In this document: piece by piece, positions 1 to 8,285 of the stretch
Numbering within the stretch: position 1 is the first letter of the stretch
Layout: each line of letters opens with the position of its first letter
Source: Nocardioides guangzhouensis
GTDB lineage: Bacteria; Actinomycetota; Actinomycetes; Propionibacteriales; Nocardioidaceae
DNA length: 64,000 nt
Direction of reading: 5' to 3'
NCBI RefSeq assembly: GCF_004519545.1
Contig: NZ_SDKM01000022.1
Coordinates: 1-64,000, forward strand
Position numbers and translations under genes: made by a program
The notes under the pieces: generated by a model
Databases searched by the model: none
What the model was told of the DNA's origin: nothing
What the model saw: only the letters and a program-made list of their open reading frames with translations

Positions 1-529
1 CGCCGAGCGGCTCGTCGAGCAGCAGCACCTGGGGCCGGTTGATGAGGGCCCGGGCCAGCGCGACCCGCTGCTGCTGGCCACCCGAGAGCTGGGCCGGCTT
101 GCGCCCGGCGTACTGGGTGAGCTCGACCAGCTCGAGCATCTCGTCGACCTTCGACTTCACGTCCTTGGCGCCGGTGCGCTTGAGGCCGAACGCGACGTTG
201 TCGCGGATCGTCATGTGCGGGAAGAGCGCGTAGGACTGGAAGACCGTGTTGACCGGACGGCGGTACGGCTTGAGGCCGGTGATCTCCTGCTCACCGAGTC
301 GGATCGCGCCGACGGTCGGCGTCTCGAGGCCAGCGATCATCCGCAGCGTCGTGGTCTTCCCGCATCCGGACGGACCGAGCAGGGCGAAGAACGAACCGGC
401 CGGCACCGTCAGGTGGAGGTCGTCGACGGCCACGAAGGACCCGAACTTCTTGGTGATCCCGGTGAGGACGAGGTCCTGCGCGGTCGAGGGTGCGGTGGTC
501 GGCTCCACGCCGGTCTCCGTTGCGGCCAC
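1..529 (-). CDS. potA: Polyamine ABC transporter ATP-binding subunit (3' end outside window)
   Basis: ATPase subunit that powers import by a spermidine/putrescine-type ABC importer at the cytoplasmic face of the membrane. About 176 N-terminal residues are visible: Walker [10 protein letters not shown] (about 52-60), Q-loop [11 protein letters not shown], signature [15 protein letters not shown] (about 148-162) and Walker B VLLLDEP. The rest runs off the left edge. The GTG start at 529 lies three bases after the potD stop, so the two genes are co-transcribed and probably translationally coupled. The domain set is generic to ABC ATPases; the polyamine assignment rests on the adjacent PotD-like binding protein. 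Confidence 0.9.
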   Translation of the reverse strand, partial: MAATETGVEPTTAPSTAQDLVLTGITKKFGSFVAVDDLHLTVPAGSFFALLGPSGCGKTTTLRMIAGLETPTVGAIRLGEQEITGLKPYRRPVNTVFQSYALFPHMTIRDNVAFGLKRTGAKDVKSKVDEMLELVELTQYAGRKPAQLSGGQQQRVALARALINRPQVLLLDEPLG

Positions 530-532
530 GGG

Positions 533-1786
533 TCACGCTCCGATGACTTGGTTGAATTCCTTGTCGTACCTCTCCCGAGTCTTCGTGTCGACGTTCATGA
601 ACATCCAGGTGCCCTCGAGGTCCGTGGCGCTCGGGAAGATCAGCGGGTTGTCGACCAGGCTCTTGTCGACCTTCGCCATGGCCTCCTGCGCGCCCTGGAC
701 GGGGCAGATGTAGTTGACCCACGCCGCGAGTCGGGCCGCCACCTCCGGGTCGTAGTACCAGTTCATGAGCTCTTCGGCGTTGGTCTTGTGGTCGGCCTTG
801 TTCGGCACCAGCATGTTGTCGCTCCAGAGGCTGAGGCCCTCGGTCGGCGCGACGAACTTGATGTCCGGGTTGTCGTACTGCATCGCGATGACGTCCCCCG
901 ACCAGGCCTCGCAGGCGAAGATGTCGCCGTTGTTGAGGGGCCGGGTGTAGTCGTTGCCCGTGAACTGGCGGACCTGGCCGGAGGCCACGATCTCCTCCAT
1001 CTTGTCCAGCGCGGACTTCCACTCGTCGTCGGAGAAGTCGTCCGGGTCCGCACCGACCAGCCGGAGCACGAACCCCATCGTGTCGCCCATCTCGCTGAGC
1101 AGCGAGATCTTGCCCTTGAGGTCGGCGCGGGTGACCAGCTCCTCGAAGCTGCTCACCTCGCCGGTGTACTTGGCGTTGTAGGCGATGCCGGTGAGGCCGC
1201 TCTGCCACGGGACGGAGTACTTGCGGCCCTTGTCCCACTCGGGGTCGCGGAGGTTGTCGACGAGGTTCGCCTCGACGTTCGGCATCTTGCTGGCGTCGAG
1301 CTCCTGGATCCAGCCGAGGCCGACCATCCGGGCCGCCATCCAGTCGGTGAGCACGAAGATGTCGCGGCCGACCGGCTCGCAGGCACCGAGCTGGTTGCGC
1401 ACCTTGGCGAAGAACTCGTTGTTGCCGTTGACGTCGGTGTTGTAGGTGACCTTGATGCCGCTCTGCTTCTGGAAGTCCTCGAGCGTGGGGTACTTCTTGC
1501 CGTCCTCGTCCATGTAGAGGGGCCAGTTGGAGAACACCAGCTCCTTCTGGTCCGCGCTCAGGTCCGTGCTCTTGCAGGTGCTGGCACTCTGCTTGGTCCC
1601 CTCCGTGCCGCAGGCGGCCAGCAGCGAGGTCGACGACAGCGCCAGGGCACCCACCCCGGTCGCTCGGAGGAAGCCGCGGCGGGAGAACCCTGCGCCCCGT
1701 CCTCCCCGGTTCAGCTCCGCGGCGAGCTGGCGGGCGAGCTTGTCCGCGGCGGAGTCTCCGCCGCCGTTCCACGGGCGCTGGGCCAT
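533..1786 (-). CDS. potD: Polyamine-type ABC transporter substrate-binding lipoprotein (PotD-like)
   Basis: Extracytoplasmic solute-binding protein of 417 aa, likely capturing spermidine, putrescine or a related amine for the adjacent ATPase. The N-terminus carries a twin-arginine motif SRRGFLRA (about 35-42), a hydrophobic stretch and a lipobox ending LLAAC with Cys 59, so it is probably a Tat-exported lipoprotein. The family fold is suggested by LVFSNWPLYMDED and the W-S-D-N-M-L-V-P segment. ATG 1786 is chosen because AAGGAGGTACC lies just upstream, a near-perfect ribosome-binding site. It is first in the visible operon and divergent from an AsnC-type regulator, as is common for amine uptake and catabolism loci. 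Confidence 0.92.
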   Translation of the reverse strand: MAQRPWNGGGDSAADKLARQLAAELNRGGRGAGFSRRGFLRATGVGALALSSTSLLAACGTEGTKQSASTCKSTDLSADQKELVFSNWPLYMDEDGKKYPTLEDFQKQSGIKVTYNTDVNGNNEFFAKVRNQLGACEPVGRDIFVLTDWMAARMVGLGWIQELDASKMPNVEANLVDNLRDPEWDKGRKYSVPWQSGLTGIAYNAKYTGEVSSFEELVTRADLKGKISLLSEMGDTMGFVLRLVGADPDDFSDDEWKSALDKMEEIVASGQVRQFTGNDYTRPLNNGDIFACEAWSGDVIAMQYDNPDIKFVAPTEGLSLWSDNMLVPNKADHKTNAEELMNWYYDPEVAARLAAWVNYICPVQGAQEAMAKVDKSLVDNPLIFPSATDLEGTWMFMNVDTKTRERYDKEFNQVIGA

Positions 1787-1913
1787 CGGGGTACCTCCTT
1801 GGGTGCAGGTGCTGTGCGCTACGGATCGTGTCATGCAGATCGGCCCCTTACAAGGGATTCCGCATCTTCTTAACATCGATGCAACGAATTCCCTTGTTGG
1901 GCGTTTCACTTGT

Positions 1914-1926
1914 GAGTGGCCCACTC
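1914..1926. promoter_or_regulatory. Palindrome in the potD/AsnC divergent region
   Basis: GAGTGGCCCACTC is a perfect 13-bp inverted repeat in the 158-bp gap between potD and the AsnC-type gene. It overlaps a possible promoter for the regulator (TTGTGA at 1910, CACGAT at 1932, spacing 16) whose start point would make the mRNA nearly leaderless. AsnC/Lrp proteins often bind short palindromes at their own divergent promoters, so this is a candidate operator. No footprint evidence exists. Confidence 0.35.
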
Positions 1927-1944
1927 CCCTGTCACGATGCCGGG

Positions 1945-2421
1945 GTGACCCATACGCCGCGTGACCGGGAACGCCCTCACCTCGACGACGTGTCGAAGGC
2001 GATCATCGAGCAGCTCCAGCAGGACGGACGCCGCTCGTACGCCGCCATCGGCAAGGTCGTCGGCCTGTCGGAGGCCGCCGTGCGCCAACGCGTGCAGCGG
2101 CTGCTCGACGCCGGCGTCATGCAGGTCGTCGCGGTCACCGACCCCCTCGAGCTCGGCTTCGCCCGGCAGGCGATGATCGGCATCCGCGTGCAGGGGCCGC
2201 TCGAGCCCGTCGCCGACAAGCTCGCCGACCTCCCGGAGGTCGACTACGTCGTGGTCACCGCCGGCGCCTACGACCTCCTCGTCGAGGCGGTCTGCGAGAG
2301 CGACGACCACCTGCTCGAGCTGATCTCCGAGAAGATCCGCAGCATCGACTCCGTCGCGTCGACCGAGACCTTCATGTACCTCAAGCTGCACAAGCAGACC
2401 TACTCCTGGGGCGTGCGCTGA
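1945..2421 (+). CDS. Lrp/AsnC family transcriptional regulator
   Basis: DNA-binding regulator of 158 aa. An N-terminal winged helix-turn-helix (about residues 15-60, including LQQDGRRSYAAIGKVVGLSE and AVRQRVQRLLDAGV) is followed by a RAM ligand-binding domain (VDYVVVTAGAYDLLVEAVC). Length matches the family. GTG 1945 is chosen because translation upstream of it gives non-homologous sequence and a promoter-like pair sits just before it. It is divergent from potD and directly followed by an amine oxidoreductase, so it probably senses an amine or amino acid and controls both sides. The effector cannot be read from sequence. Confidence 0.88.
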   Translation: MTHTPRDRERPHLDDVSKAIIEQLQQDGRRSYAAIGKVVGLSEAAVRQRVQRLLDAGVMQVVAVTDPLELGFARQAMIGIRVQGPLEPVADKLADLPEVDYVVVTAGAYDLLVEAVCESDDHLLELISEKIRSIDSVASTETFMYLKLHKQTYSWGVR

Positions 2422-3821
2422 GCACCTCGCCCGCCCTCACGCCGTACGCCGGGATCTCGCTGTGGCACGAGACCGCCGGCGACGCCTGGTCGCCGCGCCC
2501 GCCGCTCCCCGGTGACACCCAGGTCGACGTCGCGGTCGTCGGCGGCGGCTACACCGGGCTCTGGACCGCCTACTACCTGGCCGCGGCCGACCCGACGCTG
2601 CGGGTGGCGGTGCTCGAGGCGGACGTGACCGGGTTCGGCGCCTCCGGGCGCAACGGCGGCTGGTGCTCCGCGCTCTTCCCCGCCTCCCTCGGCACGCTCG
2701 CGAGGCTGCCCGGGTCCAGCCGGTCGGCCGCCCTCGCCCAGCACGCCGCGATGCGCGGCACCGTCGACGAGGTGCTGCGGGTCGCGGACGCCGAGGGCAT
2801 CGACGCCCAGGCGGCGAAGGGCGGCACCGTCGTTCCCGCCCGCACCGGCCCCCAGTGGCGGCGCGCCCGCGCCGACGTCGAGGGCGCCCGGGCCTGGGGC
2901 CGCGGCGAGGACGACGTCCGGCTCCTCTCGGCCTCGGAGGCCACCGAGGTGCTCGCGGCCACCCGCATCCTCGGCGCGACGTACACCCCCGACTGTGCGG
3001 CCATCCACCCCGCCCGCCTGGTCCGCGGCCTCGCCGACGCGGTCGAGCGGCACGGCGTCGCCGTGCACGAGCGGACCCGGGTCACCGCGATCGAGCCCGG
3101 CCGAGCGGTGACCGAGCACGGCACCGTGCGTGCCGACGTGGTGGTGCGGGCGACCGAGGGATACACCGCGTCGCTCACCGGGCACCGGCGCACGATGGCG
3201 CCGGTCCACTCGCTGATCATCGCCACCGAGCCGCTCCCGGCCGCCACCTGGGAGCAGATCGGGCTGCGCCGGCGCGAGACCTTCAGCGACCACCGCCACC
3301 TGGTCATCTACGGACAGCGCACCGCCGACGACCGGTTGGTCTTCGGCGGCCGCGGCGCGCCGTACTCCTTCGCCTCGCGGACGCACTCGACCTTCGACCC
3401 GTCGTATAGCGTGTTCCGGTCGCTGCACGCCACCCTGGTCGATCTGTTCCCGGTCCTCGCGGACGCCCGGATCACCCACACGTGGGGCGGTGCGCTCGGC
3501 GTCCCCCGCGACTGGATCGCCTCCGTCGGCATCGACCGCGGCACCGGGCTCGCGTGGGGCGGCGGGTACGTCGGGGACGGCGTCGGCACCACCAACCTCG
3601 CCGGCCGCACCCTCGCCGACCTGGTGCTCGGCCGCGACACCGACCTGGTCCACCTGCCCTGGGTGGGCCACCGCTCCCGCCGCTGGGAGCCCGAGCCGCT
3701 GCGCTGGCTGGGCATCAACGTCGGCCTCCGCGCGATGACCCTCGCCGACCACGAGGAGCGGCTCACCCGCCGCCCCAGCCTGATCGCCCGCGCCGTCGCC
3801 CCCCTCATCGGCGGCCACTGA
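2418..3821 (+). CDS. FAD-dependent amine oxidoreductase (DAO family, PuuB-like)
   Basis: Flavoenzyme of about 467 aa of the D-amino-acid-oxidase fold, probably oxidising an amine such as gamma-glutamylputrescine or a related polyamine derivative. The dinucleotide-binding motif VAVVGGGYTGLWTAYYLA is near residues 38-55, followed by GFGASGRNGGW, and the C-terminal GYVGDGVGTTNLAGR completes the FAD site. Homology appears to begin about 15 residues after 2418, but the only initiator-like codon there is CTG, overlapping the AsnC-gene stop; the next ATG (2604) would delete the FAD motif. The start is therefore uncertain. Context (polyamine transporter, AsnC-type regulator) supports a role in amine catabolism. 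Confidence 0.82.
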   Translation: MSTSPALTPYAGISLWHETAGDAWSPRPPLPGDTQVDVAVVGGGYTGLWTAYYLAAADPTLRVAVLEADVTGFGASGRNGGWCSALFPASLGTLARLPGSSRSAALAQHAAMRGTVDEVLRVADAEGIDAQAAKGGTVVPARTGPQWRRARADVEGARAWGRGEDDVRLLSASEATEVLAATRILGATYTPDCAAIHPARLVRGLADAVERHGVAVHERTRVTAIEPGRAVTEHGTVRADVVVRATEGYTASLTGHRRTMAPVHSLIIATEPLPAATWEQIGLRRRETFSDHRHLVIYGQRTADDRLVFGGRGAPYSFASRTHSTFDPSYSVFRSLHATLVDLFPVLADARITHTWGGALGVPRDWIASVGIDRGTGLAWGGGYVGDGVGTTNLAGRTLADLVLGRDTDLVHLPWVGHRSRRWEPEPLRWLGINVGLRAMTLADHEERLTRRPSLIARAVAPLIGGH

Positions 3822-3825
3822 CCGT

Positions 3826-3930
3826 TGGTTTCGAGACGCTCGCTGGCGCTCGCTCCTCAACCACCGGAGGTTGCTGCTCGACCACCGGTGGTTGAGGAGG
3901 GCCGAGGAACCGAGGCCCGTCTCGAAACCA
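3826..3930. repeat. Long inverted repeat between FAD oxidoreductase and LOG-like gene
   Basis: TGGTTTCGAGACG (3826-3838) is matched by CGTCTCGAAACCA (3918-3930), and nested inside are CCTCAACCACCGG and its complement CCGGTGGTTGAGG. The element fills the whole intergenic gap. It resembles palindromic intergenic repeats that I associate with Nocardioides-type genomes, and could act as a terminator for the upstream gene. Only one copy is present in this window. Confidence 0.7.
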
Positions 3931-3960
3931 CGCCGCGGGCCCGGAGGCTAGGTTGAGCGC

Positions 3961-5055
3961 GTGCGGAACAGGCGGGGGCGGGTGGTCGAGGTCGACTCGA
4001 CCGAGGAGCTCGAGCAGCGGCTGGCCGCCGGCGCGACCACGCTGACCGGGTGGCACCTCCAGGCGCTGGACCTGACCCACCACAGCGCCGACCTGCGCCG
4101 GGTGCACGTGGCCGGGGCGCTGTTCCTCGGCTGCACGTTCGCCGACGGCGACGAGAAGTCGGTGCGTGACCGCGGCGGGATCGTCTTCCCGGCCGTCCCG
4201 GACGTGCCGGTCGAGACGTACCGGACCGCGCTCTACTCCCCCGCCGAGCTGTACGGCGACCTGCACGGCAACGGCCGGTACGGCGCCTCGCTCGACGCCC
4301 GGGTCTACGCCTGGTCGCGCCAGCCCGCCGACGCGCAGCACACCCTGGCCCGGGCGCTGCACGACCACGCGATCGACGAGGCGCTCGCGGACTGGATCCA
4401 CGGCCGGCGGCTGGTGGGCGTGATGGGCGCGCACGCCGTCGAGCGCGACCACCCGGCGTACGCCGACGCCGCACGGCTGGGCCAGCTGCTCGCGGAGCGG
4501 CACACGGTCGCCACCGGCGGGGGTCCCGGCGCGATGGAGGCCGCCAACCTCGGCGCCTGGCTGGCCGACCGCCCGGTCGAGGCGGTGGCCGAGGCGGTCG
4601 CGCTGCTCGCTGCCGTGCCGTCGTACCGGCCGTCCGTCGGCGCCTGGGCGGCGCGCGCCTTCGAGGTCCGGGAGCGCTGGCCCGACGGCGGCGACAGCCT
4701 CGGCATCCCGACCTGGCACTACGGCCACGAGCCCCCGAACGCGTTCGCCTCCGCGGTCGCGAAGTACTTCCAGAACGCCACTCGCGAGGCGATCCTGCTC
4801 CAGGTCTGCGACGCGGGCATCGTGTTCCTGCCCGGCGCCGGCGGCACCGTGCAGGAGATCTTCCAGGACGGCTGCGAGAACTACTACGCCGACGCGTCCG
4901 CGGTGGCGCCGATGGTCCTGGTCGGGCGGCGGCACTGGACCGAGGAGGTGCCGGCATGGCCGCTGCTCGAGCGGCTGGCCCGGGGCCGGGTGATGGAGGG
5001 CCAGGTGCACCTCGTCGACACCGCCGAGGAGGCCGCGGAGATCGTCGGCGGATGA
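3961..5055 (+). CDS. LOG/TIGR00725-like Rossmann nucleotide-binding protein
   Basis: Cytoplasmic protein of 364 aa. The central half has the lysine-decarboxylase-like (LOG) Rossmann fold: VGVMGAHAVERD, then TGGGPGAMEAANLGA and FLPGAGGTVQEIFQD, corresponding to the family motifs PGGxGTxxE and GGGxxGLM-like. The first about 140 residues (PAELYGDLHGNGRYG and others) have no family I recognise. LOG proteins hydrolyse cytokinin-type nucleoside monophosphates or act as nucleotide phosphoribohydrolases; the actual substrate here is unknown. GTG 3961 is the first start after the upstream repeat. It converges on the VOC gene with a 2-bp gap. Confidence 0.75.
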   Translation: MRNRRGRVVEVDSTEELEQRLAAGATTLTGWHLQALDLTHHSADLRRVHVAGALFLGCTFADGDEKSVRDRGGIVFPAVPDVPVETYRTALYSPAELYGDLHGNGRYGASLDARVYAWSRQPADAQHTLARALHDHAIDEALADWIHGRRLVGVMGAHAVERDHPAYADAARLGQLLAERHTVATGGGPGAMEAANLGAWLADRPVEAVAEAVALLAAVPSYRPSVGAWAARAFEVRERWPDGGDSLGIPTWHYGHEPPNAFASAVAKYFQNATREAILLQVCDAGIVFLPGAGGTVQEIFQDGCENYYADASAVAPMVLVGRRHWTEEVPAWPLLERLARGRVMEGQVHLVDTAEEAAEIVGG

Positions 5056-5057
5056 GG

Positions 5058-5465
5058 CTACGCCAGGGGCCACTTCACGAAGCAGAACCGGTTGCCGAAC
5101 GGGTCCTGCATGACGGCCCACTCCAGGTACGCCGCGTCGTCGGACGGGTAGAGCGCGGGTGGCTTGACGGTCACGCCGCCGATCGCCTCGGTCCGCCGGA
5201 CGGCCAGGGCGACGTCGTCCACGCGGAGGTCCAGGTGGGTGCCGCCGATCCAGGTGGACTGGTCGCCGGGCACGAGCTGGAGCAGGAGCCACGGCGCGTC
5301 CCCGTCGGCATCCGGATCGTCGAGGACGGCGTAGACCTCGCCGCTGTCGTCGCCGTGCCTCGAGGTCGGCGTCAGGCCGGTCAGGGCGGACCAGAAGCGT
5401 TCCCCCTCCGCGAGGTCGCAGACGTTGACGACGGGCTTCCAGAGCGTGGCGATTCCGTTCGTCAT
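5058..5465 (-). CDS. VOC superfamily (glyoxalase/bleomycin-resistance-like) protein
   Basis: Small protein of 135 aa with the paired beta-alpha-beta-beta-beta modules of the vicinal-oxygen-chelate fold: LWKPVVNVCDLAEGERFW at the start, HLDLRVDDVALAVRR in the middle and the typical ending MQDPFGNRFCFVKWP. Such proteins bind a divalent metal and act as dioxygenases, lyases or antibiotic-binding proteins. The substrate cannot be inferred. It stands alone, convergent with the LOG-like gene. Confidence 0.8.
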   Translation of the reverse strand: MTNGIATLWKPVVNVCDLAEGERFWSALTGLTPTSRHGDDSGEVYAVLDDPDADGDAPWLLLQLVPGDQSTWIGGTHLDLRVDDVALAVRRTEAIGGVTVKPPALYPSDDAAYLEWAVMQDPFGNRFCFVKWPLA

Positions 5466-5568
5466 GGGGATGCTCGCTCTCTGCTCGCAGCCGGGGTCGG
5501 CCTGTCCTCGTAGCCAAGCGCCACAGCCACGCGGCGTCCAGTGCTCGGCTGACGAGCTCGGCGCACGC

Positions 5569-6930
5569 TCAGACCGCCAGCGGCCGCTCCAGCGGTACGC
5601 CTACCAGGGTGCCGAGGGTGCGCACGTCCCAGCCCGCGGCCAGCCACGGCGCCGGGTCGAGCGTGTTGCGGGCGTCCACCAGCACCCGGCCGCGGGCCGC
5701 CTCGAGCAGCCGGGCGGGGTCGAGGTCGGCGAACTCGGGCCACTCGGTGAGGTGCAGGACCACGTCGGCCTTGCGGCACGCGGCGACCGCGTTGGCGGCG
5801 TACCGCAGCTCCGGCGCGACCGTCCGCGCGGTCACCGACGCCTGCGGGTCGAAGACCGTCACCCACGCGCCCTCCCGGGACAGGCGCCGGGCGACGTCGA
5901 GCGCGGGCGAGTCCCGTACGTCGTCGGAGTGCGGCTTGAAGGCGGCACCGAGGACACCGACCCGGCCGTGCAGCCACGGGCCGGTACGACGCAGCGCACC
6001 GAGCGCCTCGTCGACCACCCGCTGCCGGCGCCGGGCGTTGACCGCCTCGACGCCGTGCAGGAAGTCGACCGACTCCGGGGTGCCGAGCTCGGTGGCGCGG
6101 GCGATCAGGGCACGGACGTCCTTGGGCAGGCAGCCCCCGCCGTACCCGAGCCCGGCGCCGAGGAACTTCCGCCCGATCCGGTCGTCGTGGCCGAGCGCGT
6201 CGGCCAGCGCGGCGACGTCCCCGCCGGTCACCTCGCACAGCTCGGCCATCGCGTTGACGAACGAGATCTTGGTGGCCAGGAAGGCGTTCGCGGAGACCTT
6301 GACCAGCTCGGCGGTCGGCAGGTTGGTCACCACGACCGGCGTGCCGTCGGCGAGCGGCCGCGCGTAGACCTGCCGCAGCGCCCACTCCGCGGCCGGGCTG
6401 GGGACGCCGAGGACCAGCCGGTTCGGGCGCAGCGTGTCCTCGACGGCGTGCCCCTCGCGCAGGAACTCCGGGTTCCAGGCGAGGTCGACCTCGACCGACG
6501 GCCGCAGCCGCGCGATCCGCTCGACCAGGGCCTCGGCGGTGCCGACGGGGACCGTGGACTTGCCGACCACCAGGGCGGTACGCCGCAGCGCCGGCACCAG
6601 GTCGTCGACGACGCGGTGCAGCGCGGTCAGGTCGGCGGCGCCACCGGGTCCCTGCGGGGTGCCGACGCAGACGAAGTGCACGTCGGCGAAGGCGGCCGCC
6701 TCGGCCAGGTCGGTGGTGAACCGCAGCCGTCCCGACTCCACGTGCCGCCGCAGCAGCTCGGGCAGGCCGGGCTCGTAGAACGGGACCCGTCCCTCGGCCA
6801 GGGCCCGGATGCGCGACGCGTCGGTGTCGACGCCGACCACCTCGTGGCCGAGCTCGGCCATGCCGGCGGCGTGCGTGGCGCCGAGGTAGCCGGTGCCGAT
6901 GACGCTGATCCGGGGCGCCACGTCACCCAC
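5569..6930 (-). CDS. UDP-glucose 6-dehydrogenase family protein
   Basis: NAD-dependent nucleotide-sugar dehydrogenase of 453 aa converting UDP-glucose to UDP-glucuronate (or a close analogue). The N-terminal Rossmann motif ISVIGTGYLGATHA is followed by the catalytic-domain motifs AWNPEFLREGHAV and GAGLGYGGGCLPKD, where the Cys of GGCLPKD is the thiohemiacetal nucleophile, and by the C-terminal GAAFKPHSDDVRDSPAL. Full family length. The GTG start at 6930 lies one base after the stop of the upstream glycosyltransferase gene, so the two form an operon. The product UDP-glucuronate would feed glycolipid or polysaccharide synthesis. Confidence 0.92.
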   Translation of the reverse strand: MGDVAPRISVIGTGYLGATHAAGMAELGHEVVGVDTDASRIRALAEGRVPFYEPGLPELLRRHVESGRLRFTTDLAEAAAFADVHFVCVGTPQGPGGAADLTALHRVVDDLVPALRRTALVVGKSTVPVGTAEALVERIARLRPSVEVDLAWNPEFLREGHAVEDTLRPNRLVLGVPSPAAEWALRQVYARPLADGTPVVVTNLPTAELVKVSANAFLATKISFVNAMAELCEVTGGDVAALADALGHDDRIGRKFLGAGLGYGGGCLPKDVRALIARATELGTPESVDFLHGVEAVNARRRQRVVDEALGALRRTGPWLHGRVGVLGAAFKPHSDDVRDSPALDVARRLSREGAWVTVFDPQASVTARTVAPELRYAANAVAACRKADVVLHLTEWPEFADLDPARLLEAARGRVLVDARNTLDPAPWLAAGWDVRTLGTLVGVPLERPLAV

Positions 6931-6931
6931 C

Positions 6932-8155
6932 TCAGCCCGCCGCCGCGAGCATCCGCCGGGTCCGGTCGTCGCGTCGTCGCCGGCGCTGCTTCCCGATCAC
7001 CTCGCGGTAGTGCCCGACCAGCAGCGCGTTGACCTCGTCCCAGGAGCGACCCGCGACCCCGGCCCGGGCGGCGCGCCCGAGGCGCTCCCGCAGGGCGGCG
7101 TCGTCGACCAGCCGCGCGACGTACGACGCCAGCTGGTCGCCGTTGCCGGGCTGGTAGAGGAAGCCGGTCCGCTCGTCGACCAGGTCGAGCAGCCCGCCGG
7201 CCCGCGGTGCCACGACCGGGACGCCGGAGGCAAGCGCCTCCTGCGCGGACTGGCAGTAGGTCTCGTGCCGGCCGGTGTGCACGAACACGTCCAGCGAGGC
7301 GTACGCCGCCGCCAGGTCCTCGCCGTGCAGCACCCCGGTGAACGCGGCGTTCGGCAGCAGCCGCTCCAGCCGCTCGCGCTCGGGGCCGCCGCCGACGACC
7401 GCCAGGCGCAGCCCCGGGAGGCCGTCGAGGTGGGCCAGCAGCTCGAGCTCCTTCTCGGGAGCCAGCCGGCCGACGTACCCGACCAGCACCTCGCCGCCGG
7501 GCGCCAGCCGGCGCCGGAGCCGGTCGTCGCGGCGAGCCGGGTCGAACAGCCCGAGGTCCACGCCGCGCGGCCACCAGCCCACGTCCGGCACGCCGAGCGC
7601 CTCGAGCTGGACGATGCTGGCCGAGGACGGCGCGAGGGTGCGGTCGACGGCGGTGTGGATGCGCCGGGTCAGTGACTCCATGGCGCGCGCGCCGCCGGGA
7701 ACGTCGTACCGCGTCGCGAAGCCGACCAGGTCGGTCTGGTAGACCGCGACCGTCGGGATGCCGAGCTCACCGGCGACCCGGGCCGCCTGGTAGCCGAGCG
7801 TCGCCGGCGAGGCGATGTGCACGACGTCGGGCCGGACCCGCAGCAGGATCGCGCGCAGCCGGCGCCGGGTCTCCAGCCCGATCCGGAACTCCTTGTAGAA
7901 GGGCAGCCGGGTGCCGCGGGCGTGGGTCACCCGGAACCCGGCGTACGTCGGCGGGCCGCTCGGGGCGACCAGCTCGGCGTCGTGCCCCTCGGCCGCGAGG
8001 TGCTCGAGCACGCGGCGCACGGAGTTGGTGACGCCGTTGACCTGCGGGAGGAACGACTCGGAGACGACCAGGACCCGGAGCCGGTCCACCCGGGAGGTCG
8101 CCGTGATCGTGGTCGGGATCGGGAGGCGGTGCCGGGTCCTGCGCAGGATCCCCAT
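6932..8155 (-). CDS. GT4-family glycosyltransferase (MgtA/PimB-like)
   Basis: Retaining glycosyltransferase of 407 aa. The N-terminal domain begins LRVLVVSESFLPQVNGVTNSV, very like the actinobacterial GDP-mannose-dependent alpha-mannosyltransferases of the MgtA (Rv0557) group, and the C-terminal donor domain has VGYVGRLAPEKELELL and the EX7E-like region QEALASGVPVVAPRAGGLLDLV. ATG 8155 gives a 25-residue Arg/Thr-rich extension before the conserved part; an internal GTG (VDRLRVL) is an alternative. First in a two-gene operon with UDP-glucose dehydrogenase. Acceptor and sugar are inferred, not shown. Confidence 0.85.
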   Translation of the reverse strand: MGILRRTRHRLPIPTTITATSRVDRLRVLVVSESFLPQVNGVTNSVRRVLEHLAAEGHDAELVAPSGPPTYAGFRVTHARGTRLPFYKEFRIGLETRRRLRAILLRVRPDVVHIASPATLGYQAARVAGELGIPTVAVYQTDLVGFATRYDVPGGARAMESLTRRIHTAVDRTLAPSSASIVQLEALGVPDVGWWPRGVDLGLFDPARRDDRLRRRLAPGGEVLVGYVGRLAPEKELELLAHLDGLPGLRLAVVGGGPERERLERLLPNAAFTGVLHGEDLAAAYASLDVFVHTGRHETYCQSAQEALASGVPVVAPRAGGLLDLVDERTGFLYQPGNGDQLASYVARLVDDAALRERLGRAARAGVAGRSWDEVNALLVGHYREVIGKQRRRRRDDRTRRMLAAAG

Positions 8156-8285
8156 CGTGGGCCCTTTCGGTCAGCGGTGCTCCATCCACCGGGGACCGTA
8201 GGGACCGCTGCGCAACGGACACCGAGGTGTGCGTGGACGACACGTGAACCCCGGCTGACCGATCAGGGCCGGGCGCTCCCGGGAC

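Noticed and set aside
215..1873. Long open frame on the plus strand opposite potD
   Set aside because: It is the antisense of the well-supported potD and potA genes; composition is Val/Gly/Arg-rich with no domain, as expected in high-GC antisense frames.
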